From contig CANDCB010000050.1 of NCBI GenBank assembly GCA_947383065.1, forward strand, positions 1 to 6,834: a stretch of DNA of 6,834 nucleotides. Direction: 5' to 3'. Below the pieces are notes generated by a model, which saw only the letters and a program-made list of their open reading frames with translations, made no database searches and was not told the origin of the DNA. Numbering within the stretch: the first letter of the stretch is position 1; each line of letters opens with the position of its first letter. Made by a program: the position numbers and the translations under genes. Of this stretch, positions 1-4,909 are shown one piece after another. The DNA is from an uncultured Bacillota bacterium (GTDB lineage Bacteria > Bacillota_I > Bacilli_A > RF39 > UBA660).

Positions 1-44
1 ATAAGGTACCGTGACTGGAGTTCAGACGTGTGCTCTTCCGATCT
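1..44 (+). other. Illumina TruSeq P7-side adapter with index (sequencing artefact)
   Basis: Bases 11-44 match the constant part of the Illumina TruSeq indexed adapter, beginning GTGACTGGAGTTCAGACG and ending GCTCTTCCGATCT, which is where the insert is ligated. The ten bases before it (AT + AAGGTACC) fit the end of the P7 flow-cell sequence followed by an 8-base i7 index, so GGTACC here is part of an index rather than a cloning site. Genuine genomic sequence starts at base 45. The block has a more balanced base composition than the surrounding AT-rich DNA. It should be trimmed and not interpreted biologically. Confidence 0.97.
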
Positions 45-1300
45 GTTAATTTTATAGCAGTCATAAACTGATAGTAATTGCTTGAGGTTTTTAAAGCGGT
101 TATATCATCAATAAGGCCTAATTTACGATGAGAACATTTTGTGGGTACTAGGTATAACTTAACACAAGAATCATTTATCTTTTTTCCAATATCAATTAAA
201 TTATTTTGATAACCGACGGTATGAGAAGCTCCTTTTATAACTGAGCCAACTGTAAATGATGATGTTAGGATATTATTAGTTACGTCATGAAAATTATTTT
301 TTACTTTCATAAGACCTGAGCTAGCAATAATCTCACCTGTATTTGGATCACTTACAATAACATAAGCTGTATTAAAATATTTAGTATTTTTCATTTTTTC
401 GGCTTTATTTAAATTATTTTTTATTATTTCATTTATCTTCATTTGCAAATCAATATCAAGACTTAAAATAATGTCATTTCCTCGTTTAGCTTCACTAATT
501 AAGGTTAGAGAATTGTCTTTATTCACCTTATATTTTGCTTTTTCACCCCTTAGATAATCATCATATTCTTTTTCTAAATAACTAAGACCAACTATATCAT
601 TTAAAGAGTATCCTTTTTCTAAATAATAATCTTTGTTTTCAAGAGTTATCTCGCCTACATTACCTAAAAATGCTTTAAAGGAATCGTTCATATATACTCT
701 TTTTGTAGTATATTCACAAGTTAAGCCATTTATGTTTAAAGAATTTACTTTAGCACATGTTTTTTCTTCAACATCTTCTTCAATTATCTTACTATCATAA
801 CTATATCCTTTATTTAAAAGATAATATAAATGAATTATTTTCTTTTCAAATTCATAATAGTTTAAAAATTGCTCAATTCGTTTTAACTTTATTTCTTCAA
901 CTTCTTTAAGAGATAATTTACGGTGAGCAAAAAGATTTTTTTCTTCCTCAGTTAATAGGTTGTCAGTATTATTAAATTTAAAATAATAATTTTTTTGTTC
1001 TTCTTCGGAAGCTTCTTTTAAGTTAGGTAAAATAGGTGCTAAAGTATTAGCAACTTCTATAGTATCAATTCCGTCTAATTTATGAAAAACTATTGTATTT
1101 ATTCCTATATTATCAACTAAAATTTTACCGTTTCGATCTAAAATACGTCCTCTAGGAGCATTAAGACCATAAACTATTTTATTTGTAACTTTTAAGTATG
1201 ATTCATAATAATATTCATGCTTGTAAAAATAAAGATATGCGTATCTAAAAATTATAATGGCAATTATTAATAATATTAAAGAAAAATAAGTTTTTTTCAT
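45..1300 (-). CDS. Class B penicillin-binding protein (PBP2/PbpA-like transpeptidase), C-terminus missing
   Basis: This is a peptidoglycan DD-transpeptidase anchored in the membrane with its catalytic domain outside; 418 complete codons are present. Residues 1-3 are MKK and 4-19 form an uncleaved hydrophobic anchor. The dimerisation-domain motif PRGRILDRNGK (49-59) follows, then YLEKEYDDYL (241-250) and LSLDIDLQ (279-286). The transpeptidase domain starts near 312 (VIVSDPNTGEIIAS). The catalytic SxxK is Ser353-Val-Ile-Lys356 and the SxN triad is Ser406-Ser407-Asn408. The KGASHTVGYQ segment and the LIDDITALKTSSNYYQF stretch resemble Bacillus PbpA/PbpH, the elongation (MrdA-type) PBPs, from memory of that family. 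The KTG motif and roughly 150-250 residues are absent because the sequence ends at adapter. The start is supported by AGGTGAG four bases before ATG. FtsI-type division PBP is the less likely alternative. Confidence 0.9.
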
Positions 1301-1363
1301 AAATCTCACCTATTATTAGTATTTAAAATTCTCTTTTATTCATACAATAATATAGGTGATTAT
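1301..1363. promoter_or_regulatory. Divergent start region between the PBP and the small 86-aa gene
   Basis: These 63 bases separate two divergent start codons and hold both ribosome binding sites: AGGTGAG on the minus strand (1305-1311) and AGGTGAT on the plus strand (1354-1360). A perfect TATAAT reads on the minus strand at 1359-1364 and could serve the PBP gene, but I find no good -35 partner. On the plus strand TACAAT (1343-1348) is the best -10-like hexamer, also without a convincing -35. Any promoters here must overlap the opposite gene's translation start. The assignment is tentative. Confidence 0.35.
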
Positions 1364-1624
1364 ATGTTTATTTTAATAGAAAGGTATTTAGATAATTTAA
1401 GCTTAGAAGATTTAAATAATTTAGCAATTAATAAAGGTATTAATCTTAGTCCTGATGAACTAAATTTTTCATACAATTTTATTAAAAAGAATTGGAAGAC
1501 TATTCTTTCTAATCACGGAGTATTTAATATGGATAAATATCAGGATAAATTTAGTGAAGAAAATTTTCAAAAAATAAAAATATTAATAAAAGAATATCGT
1601 ACTAAGTATAGTAATTATCTTTAG
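1364..1624 (+). CDS. Small helical cytoplasmic protein, probably DUF2624 (YqfT-like), function unknown
   Basis: This gene encodes 86 residues with no signal peptide or membrane segment. It starts at ATG with AGGTGAT ending three bases upstream and stops at TAG, directly followed by a strong terminator, so it appears to be a one-gene transcription unit. The predicted content is mainly helical: a first helix pair around 13-25 (SLEDLNNLAINKG), then LSPDELNFSYNFIKKNW (28-44), a short linker HGVFNMDKY (51-59) and a C-terminal charged helix from about 64 to 80. The pattern of an N-terminal 'L..L..EDL...A...GI.LS.DE' half followed by a lysine-rich helix is like the small Bacilli family DUF2624 (B. 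subtilis YqfT), which has no established function. That family assignment is from recognition only. No catalytic motif or metal-binding cysteine is visible. The ribosome binding site, terminator and codon usage like its neighbours argue that it is a real gene. Confidence 0.75.
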   Translation: MFILIERYLDNLSLEDLNNLAINKGINLSPDELNFSYNFIKKNWKTILSNHGVFNMDKYQDKFSEENFQKIKILIKEYRTKYSNYL

Positions 1625-1657
1625 AAGCTAGATTTCTTAATATAATCTAGCTTTTTT
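1625..1657 (+). terminator. Intrinsic terminator of the 86-aa gene
   Basis: A perfect 10-bp stem AAGCTAGATT (1625-1634) / AATCTAGCTT (1644-1653) with a 9-base loop starts at the base after the TAG stop and is followed by a run of T to 1657. The U-tract is only on the plus strand, so it terminates the small gene. For the convergent rarA transcript it is only a hairpin without a U-tract. Confidence 0.9.
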
Positions 1658-1689
1658 AACTTTTTATTTTTTAGTATACTTTGAGATTT

Positions 1690-1720
1690 TTTATAGAATT
1701 TTTTCTATAAAGATTTTTTT
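1690..1720 (+). terminator. AT-rich inverted repeat with T-run, possible backup terminator
   Basis: TTTATAGAA (1690-1698) pairs with TTCTATAAA (1703-1711) around a TTTT loop, and seven T residues follow at 1714-1720 on the plus strand. It overlaps the rarA stop codon (1705-1707). The stem has only one G-C pair, so it is weak. With the stronger hairpin just upstream it may act as a second plus-strand terminator that limits antisense reading into rarA. No U-tract follows on the minus strand, so it does not explain rarA termination. Confidence 0.35.
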
Positions 1721-3015
1721 ATTTCGGCTATTTTTTTTAATTCTTCTTTTATGTTTTTTTCTTTTCCTATATTAGATGGATTATAGTATTTTTTATTTTT
1801 TAATTCATCTGGTAAACATTGCATATTAGTAATTTTATTAGAAAAATCTTGGGCATATTGATAATTTGCGCCATAGCCAAGATCACTGTCTAGCTTTGTT
1901 ACAGCATTTCTTAAATCTAAAGGAACTTTTAAGTAAGATGTTTTTAAAGCGTCTTTTTTAGCTGTTTCATATGCCACATATAAAGAATTTGATTTTGGTG
2001 ATACGCTTAAATAAACAACTGCTTGGGCTAAATTAACATTACATTCTGGCATACCTAAATAATGTGCTGCTTCGTAAGCTGTGGTTGCTTGAACTAAGGC
2101 ATTTGGATTAGCCATACCAATATCTTCTGAAGCAAAACGGATTAAACGACGAGCAACATATAAAGGGTTTTCTCCAGCCTCTAGCATGCGAGCTAAATAA
2201 TATAAAGCAGCGTCGGGGTCGCTATTTCGCATTGATTTATGTAAGGCGGAAATTAAATTGTAATGTTCTTCGCCTTTTTTATCATATAAGAAAGTCTTTT
2301 TATTTATTATTTTTTCTAAATCTTTAAGTGTTATATTTTTTTGACCTTTTTCTAAAGAAACAAGGTTAATAAGATTTTCTAAAGTATTTAAGGCGTTTCT
2401 GGCATCGCCATTACTTATATCAGCCAGAAATTCTATTGCTTCTTGAGACACCGTAATGGTTAAATTTTTAGTACTAATGCGTTTTATGGCTCTTTTTAAA
2501 ATTTCAACAATATTTTCTGAGGTTAGACTATTTAAAACATAAATTTTAGTTCTTGATAAAAGAGCGCTATTTACTTCAAATGATGGATTTTCTGTAGTTG
2601 CCCCAATTAAGATGACATCACCATTTTCGACATGAGGTAAAAAGGCATCTTGTTGAGTTTTATTAAAACGATGAATTTCGTCGACAAAAAGAATCGTTTT
2701 TTTACCCATACTTTGATTAAAATGAGCTTCCTCGATAATTTCTTTAATGTCTTTAACCCCAGAAGAAACTGCACTTAATTGTTTAAAAACTGAATTAGTA
2801 GATTTAGCAATAATATAAGCCAATGTTGTTTTACCTACTCCTGGGGGACCCCAAAAAATCATTGAAGTAAGTTTATCATTTTCAATCATTTTTCTTAATA
2901 AGGTATTCTTCCCAATAATTTCTTCTTGACCCACAAAATCATCTAAACTTGTCGGACGCATTAAGTCAGCTAAAGGACAATATTTTATATTTTCGTTATC
3001 AAATAAATCTTGCAT
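1705..3015 (-). CDS. rarA: Replication-associated recombination protein A (RarA/MgsA), AAA+ ATPase
   Basis: This is a cytoplasmic clamp-loader-like AAA+ ATPase that acts at stalled replication forks, with SSB-linked roles in recombination and repair (family knowledge). With the start at 3015 the protein has 436 residues, close to E. coli and Bacillus RarA (about 420-450). It begins MQDLFDN and has the RP.(S)LDDFVGQ box near 20-30. Walker A is GPPGVGKT (56-63), Walker B LFVDEIHR (109-116), sensor 1 GATTENPSFEV (138-148), the arginine finger SALLSR (Arg155) and sensor-2 GDARNAL (203-209). The C-terminal RarA tetramerisation region is intact, including RRLIRFASEDIGMANP and the NLAQAVVYLS segment. 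An in-frame ATG at 3051 was rejected as the start: AAAGAGGT sits six bases before the 3015 ATG, and 3051 lies upstream of the promoter's -10. No clear minus-strand terminator was found. The gene appears monocistronic. Confidence 0.96.
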   Translation of the reverse strand: MQDLFDNENIKYCPLADLMRPTSLDDFVGQEEIIGKNTLLRKMIENDKLTSMIFWGPPGVGKTTLAYIIAKSTNSVFKQLSAVSSGVKDIKEIIEEAHFNQSMGKKTILFVDEIHRFNKTQQDAFLPHVENGDVILIGATTENPSFEVNSALLSRTKIYVLNSLTSENIVEILKRAIKRISTKNLTITVSQEAIEFLADISNGDARNALNTLENLINLVSLEKGQKNITLKDLEKIINKKTFLYDKKGEEHYNLISALHKSMRNSDPDAALYYLARMLEAGENPLYVARRLIRFASEDIGMANPNALVQATTAYEAAHYLGMPECNVNLAQAVVYLSVSPKSNSLYVAYETAKKDALKTSYLKVPLDLRNAVTKLDSDLGYGANYQYAQDFSNKITNMQCLPDELKNKKYYNPSNIGKEKNIKEELKKIAEIKKSL

Positions 3016-3037
3016 TTTTAGACCTCTTTCAATTAAC

Positions 3038-3067
3038 ATTATACAAAACAAAACATTTGTTTGTCAA
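3038..3067 (-). promoter_or_regulatory. Sigma-A-type promoter of rarA
   Basis: On the minus strand, a perfect TTGACA (3062-3067) is followed after 18 bases by a perfect TATAAT (3038-3043). Transcription should start near 3031, giving a leader of about 16 bases carrying AAAGAGGT. This fixes the rarA start at 3015 rather than at the upstream in-frame ATG codons, which lie within or before the promoter. Confidence 0.85.
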
Positions 3068-3169
3068 ACTCGATTTTAATATAAATAATAAAAATTTAAT
3101 TAATTTTTGGATAAATTCTTTTATATTAAATATTAGTTAAATTAATTTTTAAGCAACTTTGATTCTTGT

Positions 3170-3198
3170 TTTACAAAATGAAATATTTATAGTAAAAT
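3170..3198 (+). promoter_or_regulatory. Sigma-A-type promoter of the solute-binding lipoprotein gene
   Basis: TTTACA (3170-3175; five of six to consensus) and TAAAAT (3193-3198; five of six) are separated by 17 bases on the plus strand. The expected start near 3205 gives an untranslated leader of about 68 bases. An 8-base palindrome AAATATTT lies in the spacer (3181-3188), but it is AT-rich and I do not claim it as an operator. No recognisable Zur or MntR box was seen. Confidence 0.65.
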
Positions 3199-3220
3199 TA
3201 AACTTGGAATATAAAAAATA

Positions 3221-3233
3221 AAAGAAAGGAAAA
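3221..3233 (+). promoter_or_regulatory. Purine-rich Shine-Dalgarno-like element far from any start codon
   Basis: AAAGAAAGGAAAA would be a good ribosome binding site, but its core ends about 42 bases before the ATG at 3273, and no ATG, GTG or TTG follows at normal spacing. Directly before the ATG the leader is only A and T for about a dozen bases. A possible ATCAA (3233-3237) / TTGAT (3256-3260) pairing could shorten the distance, but the stem is only five pairs. Its role is uncertain. Confidence 0.3.
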
Positions 3234-3272
3234 TCAAGCTTCTATTAACAAAAGATTGATAAAAATTAAATT

Positions 3273-4148
3273 ATGAAAAAAAAATATACTTTATTGACAA
3301 TATTATGTGCAATTATATTACTTTTTACAACTGGATGTGTTGAGGGAGACAACTTAGAAGGATCTAGTATTACAACAACTGTTTATCCTATAGAGTTTTT
3401 AGTATCTAGATTATATGGTGGGGATAAAAGTACAATAACAAGTATTTATCCTAATGAAACTAATACAGAAGAATATACAATGACTGATAAAAAAATAAAT
3501 GAATATGCTAAAAAAACAACATTATTTGTTTATAATGGTTTGACTAATGAAAAAGAAATTGCTAAATCATTAATTAATAAAAATAAAAAAATTCAAATTA
3601 TTGATGTCTCTTATGGTATTAAATATAAATATGGGGTTGAAGAATTATGGCTTAATCCAAATAACTTTTTAATGTTAGCTAATACTATTAAAGGAGATTT
3701 ACAATCTCTTAGTTCATCCAAATATGCAGCTGAAGAAATAGAAAAAAATTATAGTAAATTAGAAGAAGATTTAACAACTATGGATGCTGGATTAAGAAGT
3801 ATTGCGAAGACTGCTAGTAAAAATAAATCTGATGTAATCGTTATAGCTTGTGACTCGTTATCTTTTTTAGAAAAATATGGTTTTAAAGTAATTAATATTA
3901 CGAATGAAAATGATATAACTAGTGCTATAAAAAATAAATTTAAAGATAAGTCTTATAAACATATATTTGTTGATAGAAATAGCAAAGTTACTGATAGTGT
4001 AAAAGATTTAGTAGATAATTTTGATGCTAATTTAATTGAAGTAAATATGATGTCGACTTTGACGGATAATGAAAGAGCTAATGGGGATAATTACTTAACA
4101 ATAATGAATGAATTTATTTCTAAAATATCTAATGTTGTTTTATCTTAA
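3273..4148 (+). CDS. TroA/ZnuA-like solute-binding lipoprotein with substituted metal-ligand positions
   Basis: This is a 291-residue extracytoplasmic lipoprotein of the cluster A-I (SBP_bac_9) type, the family that delivers Zn or Mn to ABC importers. MKKKYT plus a hydrophobic stretch (7-18) leads to a relaxed lipobox TTGC with lipidated Cys22. Family landmarks are ITTTVYPIEFLVSRLYGGD (33-51), TTLFVYNGL (82-90), LWLNPNNFLMLANTI (125-139), FLEKYGFKVINI (198-209), HIFVDRN (230-236) and a C-terminal LTDNERANGDNYLTIM (263-278). By eye, each canonical ligand is replaced: the PHDY histidine by Glu66, the HVWL histidine by Glu124, the third by Cys193 (Asp194 is adjacent), and the LDPL aspartate by Asn258. 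The length is typical, so it is not truncated. No permease or ATPase gene is adjacent. The start is forced by a TAA at 3267-3269, although no normal ribosome binding site precedes it. The substrate is unknown; zinc or manganese is only the family default. Confidence 0.8.
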   Translation: MKKKYTLLTILCAIILLFTTGCVEGDNLEGSSITTTVYPIEFLVSRLYGGDKSTITSIYPNETNTEEYTMTDKKINEYAKKTTLFVYNGLTNEKEIAKSLINKNKKIQIIDVSYGIKYKYGVEELWLNPNNFLMLANTIKGDLQSLSSSKYAAEEIEKNYSKLEEDLTTMDAGLRSIAKTASKNKSDVIVIACDSLSFLEKYGFKVINITNENDITSAIKNKFKDKSYKHIFVDRNSKVTDSVKDLVDNFDANLIEVNMMSTLTDNERANGDNYLTIMNEFISKISNVVLS

Positions 4149-4151
4149 TGT

Positions 4152-4174
4152 GCTACCGAAAATGGTAGCTTTTT
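4152..4174 (+). terminator. Intrinsic terminator of the solute-binding lipoprotein gene
   Basis: GCTACC (4152-4157) pairs with GGTAGC (4164-4169), a G-T pair may extend the stem inward to leave an AAAA loop, and TTTTT follows at 4170-4174. It begins a few bases after the TAA stop. The U-tract exists only on the plus strand. Confidence 0.9.
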
Positions 4175-4179
4175 AAATG

Positions 4180-4206
4180 AAAAAAAGACTTATTTTTCAA
4201 AGTCTT
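4180..4206 (-). terminator. Intrinsic terminator of the pflB-pflA operon, overlapping the end of pflA
   Basis: On the minus strand AAGACTT (4200-4206) pairs with AAGTCTT (4185-4191) across an 8-base loop, followed by seven T residues (4180-4186). The 5' arm and loop lie inside the last codons of pflA, and the stop codon (4190-4192) sits at the loop/3' arm junction. It is back to back with the opposite-strand terminator at 4152-4174. Confidence 0.85.
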
Positions 4207-4909
4207 CTATAAATATTTTATATAATTCATCTGTTTTTTCTTTACTCATTTCGGGTAGTTCTTTGTATGGATTATCTATTTTTAGTACTTCATATTTTTC
4301 ACTACCTAATTTATGATATGGTAGAAATTCAACTTTTGTAACATTTTTTAGATGTTTTTTGATAAATAAAGATAAATCATGCATGTATTTTTCATTATCA
4401 TGAATACCTGGAACAATAACTTGTCTAATCCAGATCTCTTTTTGGCTCCTATTTAATGCTTGAGTAAATTCCATAAATTTATTTAGATAATTACGACAAG
4501 TAATATCTTGGTATTCATTTTCAGTAATATGTTTTATATCAAGTAAAATTAGGTCGATATTTTTTAAAAGTTCATCATAATTGCCTAGACCTATTCCCGC
4601 TGTATCTAAAGCTATATGAATATTCTCTTTTTTTAAAAGTTTACACGTTTCTAATAGAAAGTCATATTGCAATAATGGTTCACCACCAGAAAAAGTTACT
4701 CCACCATTATTTTTAAAATAAGGCTTGCTACGAAGAACTTTTTTTACGATATCATCTGGCGTATAGTTTAAGTCTCTTATTTGCCACATTTCAGGATTAT
4801 GACAAAATTTGCATCTTAAATTACAACCATTTAGAAATATTACTGTTCTTATTCCTGGGCCATCAACAAGACCAAAAGTTTCAATTGAATCAACGGAACC
4901 TTTAATCAT
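4190..4909 (-). CDS. pflA: Pyruvate formate-lyase-activating enzyme (radical SAM activase)
   Basis: This cytoplasmic radical-SAM enzyme uses a [4Fe-4S] cluster and S-adenosylmethionine to form the glycyl radical on PflB. Its 239 residues match the usual length (E. coli 246). It opens with the family's IETFGLVDGPGIRTVIFLNGC segment near 9-29. The cluster motif CxxxCxxC is Cys29, Cys33 and Cys36 (CNLRCKFCHNPEMW). The SAM-binding GGEP is at 75-78, followed by LDTAG (101-105), LLDIKH (122-127), IRQVIVPGIHD (161-171) and the C-terminal FLPYHKLGSEKY (195-206). All expected motifs are intact. Its ATG overlaps the pflB stop by one base (TAATG). Only a weak GAGAA lies upstream, so translation is probably coupled to pflB. 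Adjacent pflB makes the substrate assignment firm, as opposed to the related glycyl-radical activases for glycerol dehydratase or ribonucleotide reductase. Confidence 0.96.
   Translation of the reverse strand: MIKGSVDSIETFGLVDGPGIRTVIFLNGCNLRCKFCHNPEMWQIRDLNYTPDDIVKKVLRSKPYFKNNGGVTFSGGEPLLQYDFLLETCKLLKKENIHIALDTAGIGLGNYDELLKNIDLILLDIKHITENEYQDITCRNYLNKFMEFTQALNRSQKEIWIRQVIVPGIHDNEKYMHDLSLFIKKHLKNVTKVEFLPYHKLGSEKYEVLKIDNPYKELPEMSKEKTDELYKIFIEDFEK

Noticed and set aside
4..10. KpnI-like GGTACC site suggesting cloning vector
   Set aside because: It lies exactly where the i7 index belongs in the Illumina adapter, which explains it without a vector.
1221..1258. TTGTAA (1221-1226) and TATAAT (1253-1258) as a plus-strand promoter for the 86-aa gene
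   Set aside because: The spacing of 26 bases is far too long for sigma-A, and the position is inside the opposing PBP coding region.
1673..1680. Palindrome AGTATACT between the 86-aa gene and rarA
   Set aside because: It is a single 8-base palindrome in AT-rich spacer with no partner, U-tract or promoter context.
2949..3140. 63-codon plus-strand open frame opposite the rarA start
   Set aside because: It is antisense to the well-supported rarA N-terminus and promoter, has no ribosome binding site, and its A/T-rich content resembles no protein. It is a shadow frame.
3098..3150. 11-base direct repeat AATTAATTTTT at 3098-3108 and 3140-3150
   Set aside because: The rarA/lipoprotein intergenic region is almost pure A/T, where such repeats arise by chance. 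There is no spacing regularity or dyad pattern to suggest operators or iterons.
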